A DNA stretch of 64,000 bases from AP-15 sp963732095 (GCA_963732095.1 CAVSZA010000039.1:1-64000), one strand, 5' to 3'; shown: positions 41,718-51,253, counted from the first letter of the stretch. Translations and numbers: made by a program. Notes: a model not told the origin generated them from the letters alone.

Positions 41718-42056
41718 CATCGGTTCCGCTGTTGTGGACAGTTGTGAGAGTTCAGAGCCACCGCACCTCCTCTATATGCTTTTGGATCGCGGTGTCTTGG
41801 CTGATGGTCGGGGCTGTAGGGCTCGCTCCCATCCTCCTTTGCTGGCTCGGTCGGGTTATGGTCCAAGCCACGGGTAGCCGCCGCCGTCGTAGGCCGCCGA
41901 TAGCATACCAACCATCGCCCTTTCGGCGAGCGGACCACTCGGGTTCTGAGCCGGCTGCCCGAGGCCCGGCTCTATAGTTACGGTTTCGCAACCGCCGGCA
42001 TAGTCAATCCGTTCGACCCCGCCGGGGGATTTTACGATCTCAAAACTCTTGCGGGC

Positions 42057-42260
42057 TCAGGGTTGGCGGGCTGACGCACGACAGGCCCGGCCGATCTCCG
42101 CAACCTTATCCCGGACCTCGCCGTGATCCCGGCGCAGACGACGTGCGATCTCCTCTATCGAGAGGCTGCGCACGAGCATGTTGCCCAGTTGGTTCAGCTC
42201 CGCGACCGACCATTCCCTGCCGGCATCCACCTCCACACGATCGTCACGGAACTGGCTCAT
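42057..42260 (-). CDS. small putative HTH-type DNA-binding protein
   Basis: 67 residues from the ATG at 42260, with GGGAGGGTGG just upstream. WSVAELNQLGNMLVRSLSIE followed by EIARRLRRDHGEVRDKVAEI resembles a short helix-turn-helix of the SANT/GcrA-like sort seen in small rhizobial proteins. Function unknown. A longer frame from 42386 lacks a ribosome site. Confidence 0.6.
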   Translation of the reverse strand: MSQFRDDRVEVDAGREWSVAELNQLGNMLVRSLSIEEIARRLRRDHGEVRDKVAEIGRACRASARQP

Positions 42261-42481
42261 ATCCACCCTCCCTATGCTGTAACCGCCGCGGGCTATCGTT
42301 GAGTTGGCGTTTGCTGCGCCGGGTTCGGGGGCGGAGGCGGTTCGGTCGGCGATTGTTGGATTTCCGGCGGCGCAACACGTCTGCACGGGCTCTGTGTAAT
42401 TTCGGGGTTGATCTCCCGCAGGTGGTTGCAGGCCGCCTCCGTCGCTTCGATCTTAACCTATTCTGGGATCATGATCATGAA

Positions 42482-42961
42482 TGGAAACGGCGAGCGACAG
42501 ATGCCGTGAGCCGTGCGTTGGCGATCGAGCCGCGGAATACCCGAGCATTTCTGGTGAATTCCCGTCTTCTCGCCTACTGCAATGAGCTCGACTATCGCGG
42601 CAGGCTCGACGAGGCCATCGATGCGGCGGAGGCTGCCATAGCGCTTGATCCCAATCTCGCCACTGCCTACGGATGGCTCGGAAGGCTGTATGCCAAGGCC
42701 GGGCATCCCGAGCGCACAGCTGCTTCCGTCCAGCAGGCGATGCGCCTCAGTCCACGGGATCCCGGCACTGCGGGTTGGCTCTATCAAATCGGGCAGGTAA
42801 TGCAGGGTTTCGCGGGCGGCGACGCCGTGGGTCCACAGAAAAGGGATCTGCGGGATTTCGCTTTGGGGAATGCCGCTCATAGCCGGACCTCAACCGCCTT
42901 TATCAAGAAAATGGCCGAAACTATCAAGATCGGCGGAAAGGCCCCGGCCACCTACCACTAG
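42482..42961 (+). pseudogene. TPR fragment (adenylate-cyclase-type protein relic)
   Basis: AVSRALAIEPRNTRAFLVNS, LDEAIDAAEAAIALDPNLAT, AYGWLGRLYAKAGHPERTAA and QQAMRLSPRDPGTAGWLYQI are consecutive tetratricopeptide repeats like those at the C-terminus of class III cyclase/TPR proteins. After WLYQIG the expected repeat is lost and the frame drifts to a stop at 42961. No N-terminal catalytic domain is present. Confidence 0.65.
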
Positions 42962-43008
42962 CAGGCGGGATCCATCAACCCGGCCCGCCCAGGTGAGGAG
43001 CCTATCGG

Positions 43009-43275
43009 ATGAATCCCGGCAAACAGGTCAACTCCGTCCGGAGATATGCCGGCGGAGGGATCGTGACAGTTGTAATTCTGTTCAGCTCTGTCGTCGCGTT
43101 CTTCGTGCTGATCGCGGCAGAGATGCTGGTTGATGTGCTGCTGGTCGCGGGGAACGACGCACTCTGCGCCATTGCTGCGGGCCTTACTGGATTGGTTCTG
43201 TCCCGGAAGCTACGGGGGCGCGCACCGGGTACCCAAGCCATTGAAGATAATTTTGGGAGGATCGCACATGTCTAG
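43009..43275 (+). CDS. small membrane protein upstream of the sigma factor
   Basis: 88 residues with a strong TM segment (GIVTVVILFSSVVAFFVLIA) and a second weaker one (LCAIAAGLTGLVLSRKL). GGTGAGGAG precedes the ATG. Its last 8 bases overlap the start of the ECF sigma gene, so translation may be coupled. That placement is typical for an anti-sigma or sensing partner, but no anti-sigma motif is visible. Confidence 0.5.
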   Translation: MNPGKQVNSVRRYAGGGIVTVVILFSSVVAFFVLIAAEMLVDVLLVAGNDALCAIAAGLTGLVLSRKLRGRAPGTQAIEDNFGRIAHV

Positions 43276-43804
43276 CTTTCATAACCCGATCGAGCACGAA
43301 ATACCGCGGCTGCGCCGCTATGCAAGGGCGCTGACCCGCAATCCCGATCGGGCCGATGACCTGGTCCAGGAGACGCTGTTGCGAGCGATTAGAAAGTCTC
43401 ATTTGTGGCAGCCAGGCACCGACATCAGGGCATGGCTCTTTACGATCATGCACAATCATCACGTCAACATGGTTCGCAGCGTCATGCGACAGGACGCCAT
43501 GCTCGACATCGAGGATATGTCGTCCTCGCTCGTTGCCGCCTCGGACCCTACTGCTTCCCGACAATTGCGCGAACTAGAGCGCGCGCTGGCCTGTCTGCCC
43601 GATGAGCAACGCGAGGTCATCCTTCTGGTGGGTCTGGAAGAGATGTCATATCAGGAAGCTGCACAAATCTTAGGGCTGCCGGTGGGCACTGTGCGCTCAC
43701 GCCTGTCGCGCGGCCGTGACGCGCTCCGGCGCCTTATGGATTTGCCGGAAAGATCCGGCGCGGCAAGACCAGACCGGCTCGAAACAATAGATCTCGCAGT
43801 TTAA
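43268..43804 (+). CDS. ECF-type RNA polymerase sigma factor
   Basis: 178 residues. Region 2 reads LRRYARALTRNPDRADDLVQ, ETLLRAI and DIRAWLFTIMHNHHVNMVRS. Region 4 reads ALACLPDEQREVILLVGLEE and SYQEAAQILGLPVGTVRSRL, SRGRDALRR. There is no region 1.1 or 3, as usual for group 4 factors. GGGAGG precedes the ATG. It should redirect RNA polymerase to a stress or envelope regulon. A small membrane protein is encoded immediately upstream. The subgroup was not determined. Confidence 0.95.
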   Translation: MSSFHNPIEHEIPRLRRYARALTRNPDRADDLVQETLLRAIRKSHLWQPGTDIRAWLFTIMHNHHVNMVRSVMRQDAMLDIEDMSSSLVAASDPTASRQLRELERALACLPDEQREVILLVGLEEMSYQEAAQILGLPVGTVRSRLSRGRDALRRLMDLPERSGAARPDRLETIDLAV

Positions 43805-43884
43805 CAGGCCGATTGCTTCGCGCTGGTGCTCTTTTTTGGCTCGATCAGAGCGCGGGAAAGCTGCAAACACTGCGGAGCAGCCAC

Positions 43885-44480
43885 ATGAGTGAAAGGATCA
43901 CAGAAATGACCGACTTCGAAGCTGCTTATCCGATCCCGCCTAGCCCGCCCGACCGTTCGCCTGTCCGGCTCGGTCGGACATCCCATGGTCGCCAGCTTTT
44001 TTGATCAGCTCCTTCCGGTGCTGGAGGTTGAAGGCTCAATCCTCGTGGAATTATACACTGACGGCGGGGACGCGGAGATCGGACGCCGCCTTGCCCAGGA
44101 AGTGCGCCTGCTACAATACCGTCTCGGCCGGGATATCTGGTTTCTCGGCAAGACACTCGTCGCGTCCGCGGGCGTTACGATTATGGCCGCTTTTCCGAAG
44201 GGAACGACGGTGGCTGACCCGCGACACAGCTCTGCTGATCCATGGCCGCAGAATGATGAAGGATCTGCATCTCGAAGGGCCGTTGGGCAGTTGTCGGCGA
44301 GATCTCGAAGAAATGATTGCCGATATCGACCATGGTCTGCGCCTGGAGGAACAAGCGTTCGCCGAGCTTATTAGCGGGGCAAGTGTCGATGCGGAAGAGA
44401 TCGCTTCCCGCGCTTATGGCGGCTGGTATCTCACTGCTGAGGATGCCCTTAGCAGGAAGCTCGTGGCCGGGTTGATATAG
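43885..44480 (+). pseudogene. ClpP-like (peptidase S14/S49 fold) protein with two frame shifts
   Basis: From the ATG at 43885 the reading is ERITEMTDFEAAYPIPPSPP, then near 43975 it moves to FFDQLLPVLEVEGSILVELY and TLVASAGVTIMAAFPKGT, where SAG is the expected serine-nucleophile turn. Near 44210 it moves again to TALLIHGRRMMKDLHLEGPL and DLTAEDAL-like GGWYLTAEDALSRKLVAGLI, to 44480. All pieces join into one ClpP-fold protein of about 195 residues. Either a recent pseudogene or a locus with two sequence errors. Confidence 0.75.
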
Positions 44481-44641
44481 CGCGGCCAGCCTCACCCGCC
44501 AGCAATGTGGTGTCATCAGAGGTGCCGAATTTTCCTGCGTGTCAATACGCCGCCATCAGCGCTAAAGTAGATTCTACGTTCGGCTTTAAGACACGCTGCG
44601 CGAGTGTCGCAAGGCGTGATCATAGCAGTTGGGAGAATGAG

Positions 44642-45904
44642 ATGGCCGATCAGCCTGTCACTTTCGTGAGCCGCTCCCACGCCGAGTTGCCGCCAACCCT
44701 GACCGGAACGATGGCGGTCCTCGCTACGGCTACCGTCATCGCGATGCTCTATTTCGCCCGGGAAGTTTTCATCCCGATTACTCTCGCGGTCCTGCTGAGC
44801 TTTCTGCTGGCTCCGGCGGTACGATTGCTGCGGCGGTTGAGGTTGGGGCGAGTACCGGCGATCGGCTTTACCGTGCTGATAGCTTTTACGGCCATCGCCG
44901 GGTTCGCAACACTGATCCTGAAAGAGGTCTCCTCTTTAGCACAGCAGCTCCCGGAGCACCGATCCAACCTTGAAACGAAAATTCGTTCGCTTCCCGGAAT
45001 GGCTCCCGGAGGCGACGGTGTTTTTCGACGGGCGACGCAGACGCTTCAAGGCCTCGGCAAGGAGCTTAGCAATGCCCAGGGTCAAGCGAAGCCAGACACT
45101 GCTCCTTCAGCTTCAACGACAAAGCCGCTACCGGTGCAGATCGAGGAGCCCGAACCTGGGCCGCTGCAACTGGTTCAAAGCATTGTGGGACCTTTGCTCC
45201 AGCCCCTAGCGGCTGGCGGGTTGGTCGTGGTCTTTGTGATTTTGATCCTGCTCGAACGGGAGGATCTTCGGGACCGGCTGCTGAGGCTCGCGGGACGGCA
45301 CGATCTGCACCGAACCACCGAGGCAATGAACGATGCGGCTCAACGGATCAGCCGGTACCTCCTGTCCCAGCTCATCGTCAACATCGCTTGCGGGCTACCA
45401 ATCGGAATTGGGCTGACGGTCCTGGGAATCCCGAACGCTGCGCTGTGGGGCATTATGGTCGTGCTCCTGCGTTTTATTCCCTACCTAGGGATTGTTATCG
45501 CCGCGGCATTCCCGCTTGCCCTAGCGATCGCAATTGCGCCTGACTGGACGCTCTTCATTTGGACCGCACTGCTGTTTATCGGCATGGAACTGGTCGTTTC
45601 GAACCTCGTCGAACCTCTCGTCTACGGCGGTACAGCAGGGGTGTCCTCGGTGGCGCTGATTGCCGCCGCCACTTTCTGGGCCTGGCTTTGGGGGCCAATC
45701 GGGCTGTTGTTGTCAACGCCGATGACGGTGTGTCTGGTTGTCCTTGGCCGCCACGTACCGCGGCTGCAGTTTCTCGAGATATTGCTGGGCAATGAGCCGG
45801 TTCTGACCCCTTCGGAGACCTTCTACCAGCGCATGTTGGCAAACGATCCTGAGGAGGCTACGGAGCAAGCCGAGGAGTTCGCCAAAGGACCGCTCGTTAG
45901 GTGA
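44642..45904 (+). CDS. AI-2E family transporter (membrane part)
   Basis: 420 residues. The ATG at 44642 follows TTGGGAG. About eight TM segments are seen, including AVLATATVIAMLYFAREVFI, PITLAVLLSFLLAPAV, GLVVVFVILILLEREDLRDR, LLSQLIVNIACGLPIGIGLT and WGIMVVLLRFIPYLGIVIAA. The FIPYLG motif is diagnostic. Family members export small molecules or act as Na+/H+ antiporters. The usual long cytoplasmic tail of this subgroup is encoded separately at 45924-46511, because the frame ends at 45904. Confidence 0.88.
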   Translation: MADQPVTFVSRSHAELPPTLTGTMAVLATATVIAMLYFAREVFIPITLAVLLSFLLAPAVRLLRRLRLGRVPAIGFTVLIAFTAIAGFATLILKEVSSLAQQLPEHRSNLETKIRSLPGMAPGGDGVFRRATQTLQGLGKELSNAQGQAKPDTAPSASTTKPLPVQIEEPEPGPLQLVQSIVGPLLQPLAAGGLVVVFVILILLEREDLRDRLLRLAGRHDLHRTTEAMNDAAQRISRYLLSQLIVNIACGLPIGIGLTVLGIPNAALWGIMVVLLRFIPYLGIVIAAAFPLALAIAIAPDWTLFIWTALLFIGMELVVSNLVEPLVYGGTAGVSSVALIAAATFWAWLWGPIGLLLSTPMTVCLVVLGRHVPRLQFLEILLGNEPVLTPSETFYQRMLANDPEEATEQAEEFAKGPLVR

Positions 45905-45923
45905 ATTTTATAACGAGGTCGCA

Positions 45924-46511
45924 ATGCCCGCTTTAGCGAGAGCGCAGGCGGATAGCGATCGCGGTTTGCTGCCTTCTGAACGCCGCGCCACATTCAAAAA
46001 TACGATCGAGGCGATGCTCGAAAACCTCTCGCACGATGAGGATGCCGGTTCCGCCGTGGAACGCACAGCCATTCCGGAACAGCCGCGGCGTCGTAGGGTC
46101 GTTTGCGTTGCCGGGCGCAATGAGCTCGACGAAGCTGCGGCAATGTTGCTGACGAACTTGCTGCGTGTGGAGAGGCATATCGAGATCGGGACGCCACTGT
46201 CTGCAGGCGCGTTATCGGGCGATGCAGGTTATTTGGCCTTGTTCACAGACGCCTCCATCGTTTGTTTGTCCCTGATCAGCACTAATTCACCGGCGCGTGC
46301 GCGCTATCTCGTCAGACGCATCCGCCGGCGTGCTCCTTTGGCGCGCATATTGGTCGGATTTTGGGGTCCGCAAACTTCTTCGCCGATGCGGACGGTCGAG
46401 GAGACGACGCGCTCGATTTCGGCACAAGCTGTCGCCTTCTCATTGCCCGATGCAGTCGCGGCAATCGAGACAATGCTAACTGGGGTAGAAGAGCCCGCCC
46501 GAGTGGCTTAA
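45924..46511 (+). CDS. C-terminal domain of the AI-2E transporter, split off by a frame shift
   Basis: 195 residues starting at an ATG within VAMPALARAQADSDRGLLPS. It continues IEAMLENLSHDEDAGSA, RRRRVVCVAGRNELDEAAAM, YLVRRIRRRAPLARILVGFW and SLPDAVAAIETMLTG. In longer AI-2E proteins the sequence YDEVALPAL...VLCVAGRGPLDEAAA...LVGFW is one continuous tail, and the codons GEFYNEVA just upstream are in this frame. A one-base shift near 45900 separates it from the membrane part. Without its own ribosome site it may not be expressed. Confidence 0.65.
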   Translation: MPALARAQADSDRGLLPSERRATFKNTIEAMLENLSHDEDAGSAVERTAIPEQPRRRRVVCVAGRNELDEAAAMLLTNLLRVERHIEIGTPLSAGALSGDAGYLALFTDASIVCLSLISTNSPARARYLVRRIRRRAPLARILVGFWGPQTSSPMRTVEETTRSISAQAVAFSLPDAVAAIETMLTGVEEPARVA

Positions 46512-47067
46512 TGACAAATTGAGATCAATCAGTATCAAATACGTTCTCGGTCATTCCGAAATTATGTTTTAGATATTGAATGCGAGAACATCCATTCGAA
46601 ACGGTTTCTTCAGATCCTTTATAAGGGCTCAGGTAACCGTCCCACTACCAAGGCGGTTTGCGCACCACCAGTAATGTACAATATTTCAGATGAGGCCTAT
46701 CGCGAGCCCAGAATCAGCCAATTACTTCGGTGCATTGCGATGATCACGCTCGCGACAAACGGGTAACAGCACGCGCACGATCGCCATCGCATGCCGTCGC
46801 CTCACTAACCACCACATCGCTTGTCCGCAATCGCTCGCCAAAGCCCTCCAGTGCCGCGCGAGTTATGTCGCCCGACCGAGCGGGCGTAAACCTTCCCTGC
46901 CGTCAACCACCTCCGCTAAACTACGGTGGATCTCCCCATGGCGACACGGAGGGGGGTCTTGCAGGATTCCGCGCGAGATAGGGTGATTGCGGCAGTGTGG
47001 TATCGGGCCGGGCAGTTGCCGCACCGGTTTTCGCCGGCCGCGCACCTGGGGAACGGATGCGAGCCGT
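46512..47067. other. intergenic region, AT-richer, no gene supported
   Basis: The first 250 bases are markedly AT-rich compared with the surroundings. No open frame shows resemblance to a known family, and I see no clear hairpin terminator. It separates the convergent AI-2E tail and DUF883-like genes. Confidence 0.4.
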
Positions 47068-47460
47068 TCAACGGCGGTGGATGAGATAAGCGAGCCCATA
47101 CCCGATGGCGCCGGCGATCAGCATCGCGGTGACCGGCTGCTCGGCCGCGTACCGGCTGAAATGGTCACCCGCTCGCGAGCTCTGCTGGTACAGACTGTTG
47201 GCCGCTTGCGTCGCTTGTTTACCGGCCTCGCGCGCGGCGCCTTGGATCACCTCTCCGGCCTGTGCCATTGCCTGCTGGCCGGCCTCGGACGCCTGGCGCC
47301 CAAGCGCGGCGGCGCCGGCTTGCACGTCTCGCGCGATCGCCTTGCCCTGGTCGAGCGTGTCTTTCATGTTCACGCCCACCTGCTCCGCAGTATCGCTGGC
47401 AGTCCCGCTGATCTTTTCGGCCGCATTCGTCACCATGTTCCGCGCCCGCTCCTGATCCAT
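47068..47460 (-). CDS. DUF883/YqjD-like helical membrane-anchored protein
   Basis: 130 residues from the ATG at 47460, preceded by GGAGGAG. A long alanine/glutamine-rich amphipathic helix (NAAEKISGTASDTAEQVGVN through GAAREAGKQATQAANSLYQQ) is followed by a C-terminal TM anchor with glycine zipper (PVTAMLIAGAIGYGLAYLIH) and RR. The layout matches ElaB/YqjD-type stress proteins. The upstream extension to 47658 has no ribosome site. Confidence 0.75.
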   Translation of the reverse strand: MDQERARNMVTNAAEKISGTASDTAEQVGVNMKDTLDQGKAIARDVQAGAAALGRQASEAGQQAMAQAGEVIQGAAREAGKQATQAANSLYQQSSRAGDHFSRYAAEQPVTAMLIAGAIGYGLAYLIHRR

Positions 47461-48286
47461 TCTCTCCTCCAATGCGAGGTATAAACCAGTATTCTCCAGA
47501 TTCCCGCCGGTTTTGAGGCCAGGGTCGGTCTTTTGAGCTTCCTCGGCAACAAAAATCGGACCAAGCGCGCGCCGTAAGGGGCCGGTGCAGTCGATTGACC
47601 TCACCGACGTGGATGTAACCCACTGCTTTGCCTTGATCAGGCGGAACTCGGCCGCCATCGTCTGTCACTTTTGAACTCTGGCGCCACTCACGCGGGCGCG
47701 GCGGCGCTCCCAACTGGGATCAACAGGATGTCGGCGACGCGCTCCTAGGCCATCTGGAAGAAGGACGAAACCCGCGGAAGGTGTTCGGGGACCTGCGTGA
47801 CCCCTTGATCGCTGATGTAACCCCGATTGAGCAGCCTGGGACCGTCTTTGTTCTTCCTTAGTCAATCGACACTTGTTGAAACAAGCATAATTGTAGCGGA
47901 AAGCGCTGATCGCGACGCGGTCGATAAATATACGTCGCACGGCCGACTTACGACGGAAACGGTCCTTCCGCTTTCATAAGACCGCACTATCCAGAGCTCT
48001 CATCGGAGAGCAAGGGAAATTTCCACCGCGGAATTGGGAGCTTCGCTAAGACGGGCGGCGGCGGCCAGCAATGAATCCCCAAATCAGTAAGATAATCACT
48101 GCTCCGATCACTGCTACTTGCGCAGCGCCGGCAATAACTCGGTCAAATATTTCATCACGACAGCCGGGCACAGCAGCTTCGAGGTCGAAACCGACACCAG
48201 GCTCCGTACGATCATGAACGAACTGCCACCGATGACCCCGCCCGAGACGGTGTCGCTTTAGGATCAGAAGATCGGCTTGCCGCATT
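47461..48286. other. gene-poor region, no intact gene
   Basis: Plus-strand 47740-47860 gives a smooth C-terminus-like segment (ALLGHLEEGRNPRKVFGDLR, DPLIADVTPIEQPGTVFVLP) ending at a stop, source unidentified. Minus-strand 48150-48046 gives a TM-like end (QVAVIGAVIILLIWGFIAGR). Neither has a start or ribosome site. Probably relics. Confidence 0.35.
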
Positions 48287-48400
48287 GAATTCGCCGCGGG
48301 CGTATTCGTATCCCTTGACGACCTCACGCTTGTCGATCTCCTCGCCAGTTGCGGGATCATGCGGCCGAAGCGTGACCCGGGTGGCGGCGAGGCTCTGGTC
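48287..48400 (-). pseudogene. fragment of a Ku DNA-end-binding protein
   Basis: Minus-strand TRVTLRPHDPATGEEIDKRE followed by VVKGYEYARGEF matches the strand-turn block of bacterial Ku (TGEEVxxxxxVKGYEYxxGxF). Before and after it the resemblance vanishes. A Ku gene of about 270 codons would be the natural partner of the ATP-dependent ligase at 8.1 kb, but this copy is clearly dead. Confidence 0.55.
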
Positions 48401-48591
48401 TCCATCAAGGCTGGCATCGTCGACGAGGAGCCGCGGCGCCGATGGCGCAGAACCCTGCTGCCCTTCACCCTGATCGGACCAAGCGTCCTCGGCCACATCG
48501 ACCGGCGCTGGGCGGTGTGATCGGGGTTTAGGTGGTTGGCGCTTCTGGCGGGTGGCGGCTTTGAAGCCGTAAACGGCGGCCGGCTCGGCGA

Positions 48592-48652
48592 GTTCGCACC
48601 TGACTCCCCGCTGGAGGGAACGAGATTCGAACTGGCGGTCCCGCTGCGATGG
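48592..48652 (-). repeat. tRNA-3'-end-like dispersed repeat, copy F
   Basis: The minus strand reads GCGGGACCGCCAGTTCGAAT, then CTCGTTCCCTCCAGCGGGGA and GTCAGGTGCGAAC. It is one of the longer copies, and its GAGTC..GTGCGAAC tail is shared with copy G. Confidence 0.6.
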
Positions 48653-49179
48653 ACAGCGCTACGGAGTGAGGTTGTTGAGGAGGCATTTCGATCGGCGAGG
48701 AATGACGACCGGAGCCGCCGGCAACGGCCTGTGGTTTCAGCTCGTTCTGCTCGGTAACCCATTCCATGCATCCGACGGCCTATTCTGATCGGGCGGGTTG
48801 CGGCGGGCGGTGCCCTACGCGGTGACCGTGCACGGGCAGGCCGGACGCCAAGCTCGCACGGGCCGGGACGCAGATCGGGGATGGAGTATAGGCAGCGGTG
48901 AAACAGCTACCGCGTGCAGCAAGCGCGTCCAGCGCCGGTGTATTGACTATCGGGTGACCGCATGCCCGGCGATCTTACGATTGTGTTCGTCTGACATGAG
49001 GACTAGCAGGTTTTTGCGGCGTCGCGGCCATCGGCGCTCCTTCCAGTTACGGTTTGATCGTACAGGCATCGCCGGGCAGTTGGCCGGAATAGTGCCCTGC
49101 TGCCGGAGCGTGAGGATTGTAGGCTTGACAGCGGGCCGCCTCATCGCCAGCTGTGGCCTCCTCCTCACAGGGGCGCGCC
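48653..49179. other. intergenic region, no gene supported
   Basis: Open frames cross this stretch on both strands, but none shows a family match or ribosome-binding site. It separates repeat copy F from a small hypothetical gene. Confidence 0.35.
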
Positions 49180-49455
49180 ATGGCAAAGCTCAGTTCACGA
49201 GGCAGACGCCCACTACCCCTTATGGTAGCCGAGTTGATGATGGCGTCATGGGAGACGATTGCACGCCGAAGCATCATGATGGCCAAGGGCACGTGCTCTC
49301 CCGCCGAATATCGGCGAATGGCAATGGAAAAAGCCGCCGCGATGCAGCTGTCGGCTTTGGCCGTGATGGGTGGGCGGGGCAAAAGACAGGCGCTGGCGCC
49401 ATGGCATAAACGCGCCACCGCGAATGCCAAGCGGCTGCGGAGAGGGAAAAGCTGA
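49180..49455 (+). CDS. small hypothetical protein (phasin-like helical)
   Basis: About 91 residues. AELMMASWETIARRSIMMAK, GTCSPAEYRRMAMEKAAAMQ, LSALAVMGGRGKRQALAPWH and KRATANAKRLRRGK is a pattern I recall from short rhizobial hypothetical proteins, all helix and strongly basic at the C-terminus. The start is uncertain (49153, 49180 or 49222) because no good ribosome site is seen. Function unknown. Confidence 0.55.
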   Translation: MAKLSSRGRRPLPLMVAELMMASWETIARRSIMMAKGTCSPAEYRRMAMEKAAAMQLSALAVMGGRGKRQALAPWHKRATANAKRLRRGKS

Positions 49456-49496
49456 ACGGCCAACGAGAATGGAAGCCGGATTACCCCCGGCAAGCG

Positions 49497-49982
49497 TCAG
49501 ATCGGTATCGCCAGCAACGTGTCGACCTGACGACTATCGAGCACCACGGTCTTGCTTGCGAACCTCCAAGTGCCGGCATCGCGTCTGACCCGATCGACAT
49601 AACGGCCGGCGCCAAAAATCGTCATCTCGCCGTCTTGCATCGTGCGCACGACGAGAAAATTCGCCATGAGATCGAGGTGATCCGACCGCTCCACCGCATC
49701 TCCGATCTTGATCGACGAGACCAGGTGCCGGTAGCGCTGCGGCTCATAGATGTTGGCTTCCCGCAAGGCGCTGACCCGATCCTTCAGCATATTGCGCGAG
49801 GTCGCGTAGATCAGCCCGAGCGGCAAACTTGCCTCATAATTCTCGGCCGAGGTAATCCGGTAGAAGCAGTCCTCGGTGAAAAAGTCGGGCCAGCGCTCGA
49901 GCTCATCGGAGTCGAGACACTGGACGTAATCAGTAAAGAGCTGCTCCAACTCCCATCGCCGCACCATCGCATCGAGGTCCAT
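49497..49982 (-). CDS. aromatic-ring-hydroxylating dioxygenase beta subunit (set 2)
   Basis: 161 residues. RRWELEQLFTDYVQCLDSDE, ERWPDFFTEDCFYRITSAEN, RYRHLVSSIKIGDA and MTIFGAGRYVDRVRRDAGTW match the beta-subunit NTF2-like family. The ATG at 49982 comes 5 bases after the alpha stop. Co-translated with the alpha subunit, it should complete a heterohexameric oxygenase. It is not closely similar to the set 1 beta subunit. Confidence 0.93.
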   Translation of the reverse strand: MDLDAMVRRWELEQLFTDYVQCLDSDELERWPDFFTEDCFYRITSAENYEASLPLGLIYATSRNMLKDRVSALREANIYEPQRYRHLVSSIKIGDAVERSDHLDLMANFLVVRTMQDGEMTIFGAGRYVDRVRRDAGTWRFASKTVVLDSRQVDTLLAIPI

Positions 49983-49987
49983 CGCCC

Positions 49988-51253
49988 TCAAAACCCCATC
50001 AACGGCCGATAGACATGCCAGAAGCCGCGAACGGAAGCCTCGGTCGTCCGATTGGGCTCGGAGCTATGCTCGAAACCACCCATCTCCAGAACCGAACAGT
50101 CCTCTTCGGAGCCATGGATTGCGCGCTGGATAAAATTCCCGACGGCGCCGTCTTCCATCGAAACATAGCCGGCCGGTCCGACAAGATTGGCCTGCGCCAG
50201 CCGCAGCGCGGTCAGCTCGGCATCGTCCTCCTCGAACCCGATATAGGTCCATTGCAGCTCGGTCTTGTCCGGTCCCTTAGGGAGCACCAGGCGCAGAGCA
50301 ACGCAGTTCTCGATCTGCTGCAGCACGAAATTGGGGAACAACGAGAGGATCTGGGTCGTGGTGTCGTCGCCGAACTCTTCCACGGTGGTAAGGAAACGCG
50401 GATCCTTGAGGCGGAAATTCTCTCGCAGTGACGGGATATCGGCATACAGCTTATCCGAATTGGCTGGATCTACGCGGTCGACCTTATTTCGCGTGTAGCT
50501 GGCGTGATGCGCGCCGCTCTCGGCAATGTCGACGCCGCCTTCAGAGGTCAATCGCGAAATGCGAAATGTCGTGAAGAAGGTGTGAAGCAAGGTCGCATGG
50601 TAGGTGTCGCGCACGTTTTCGAAATAGAGCTTCCAGTTATTGTGCAGGATCTGCGAGGTCGTCCCCAGCACCTTCGGTTTGCCGTGCAATACCCGGTGGA
50701 TTCGCGAGCCGATCAGGTTGCCGATGTACTCTCCTAGCGGCAGCGCGTCAGGCGACAACGTGCCAAAGACAAGATCGCCGAACGTGTCGACGCGCAGTTT
50801 TTTCAGCCCGTGTTGTTCGAGGTGGAAGCTCTCGGGCATTCCGCCACGCCCCGCGACGCCGCGGCGAAAGGCGACGCTTTTGAGGTTGCCTTCGAGATCG
50901 TAGCGCCAAGCGTGGTAGACACAGGTCAAATCGTCGGCATGGCCGCGCCGCTTCAGGCAGACGAGGTTGCCGCGATGGGCGCAGCGGTTCAGCATGGCAT
51001 GGACTTCGCCGTCATGCCCGCGGGTCACGATGACTGGGGTCTCGCCGAGAAAGCTCGTCAGATAGTCGCCCGGCTTCGGCAATTGGCTGGCCAGCGTCAG
51101 AAACTGCCAGGTCGGGCCGAGAAAGATGCGCGTCAGCTCCTCGCGATAGATTCCGGGATCGGAAAACACGCGGTAGGGAACACGGGCATTCCCCTCGGCC
51201 GGCCATTGAAGTGCGGGCTGGTGCGAAGTGGATTGTCCTTGCGCCTGGTCCAT
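49988..51253 (-). CDS. Rieske ring-hydroxylating dioxygenase alpha subunit (set 2)
   Basis: 421 residues from the ATG at 51253 (GGAGG upstream). The Rieske ligands are in CAHRGNLVCLKRRGHADDLT, then CVYHAW. The iron site is NWKLYFENVRDTYHATLLHT. The sequence flow is closer to anthranilate/salicylate-type oxygenases than to set 1. No ferredoxin or reductase gene is adjacent. Substrate unknown; the neighbouring acyl-CoA dehydrogenase and amidase suggest an aromatic acid or amide pathway only loosely. Confidence 0.94.
   Translation of the reverse strand: MDQAQGQSTSHQPALQWPAEGNARVPYRVFSDPGIYREELTRIFLGPTWQFLTLASQLPKPGDYLTSFLGETPVIVTRGHDGEVHAMLNRCAHRGNLVCLKRRGHADDLTCVYHAWRYDLEGNLKSVAFRRGVAGRGGMPESFHLEQHGLKKLRVDTFGDLVFGTLSPDALPLGEYIGNLIGSRIHRVLHGKPKVLGTTSQILHNNWKLYFENVRDTYHATLLHTFFTTFRISRLTSEGGVDIAESGAHHASYTRNKVDRVDPANSDKLYADIPSLRENFRLKDPRFLTTVEEFGDDTTTQILSLFPNFVLQQIENCVALRLVLPKGPDKTELQWTYIGFEEDDAELTALRLAQANLVGPAGYVSMEDGAVGNFIQRAIHGSEEDCSVLEMGGFEHSSEPNRTTEASVRGFWHVYRPLMGF

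Larger units (their letters stand above)
40834..42056. other. gene-poor region downstream of the recombinase
   Basis: Over 1.2 kb without a supportable gene. It holds repeat copy E (41101-41138) and the hairpin copy H (41677-41717). Several open frames exist on both strands but none shows family resemblance. A landing zone for the recombinase or remains of an element are possible. Confidence 0.45.

Noticed and set aside
42143..42481. N-terminal part of a 272-codon plus-strand frame
   Set aside because: It is antisense to the small HTH gene and Arg-rich. Only the TPR part from about 42482 has real homology.
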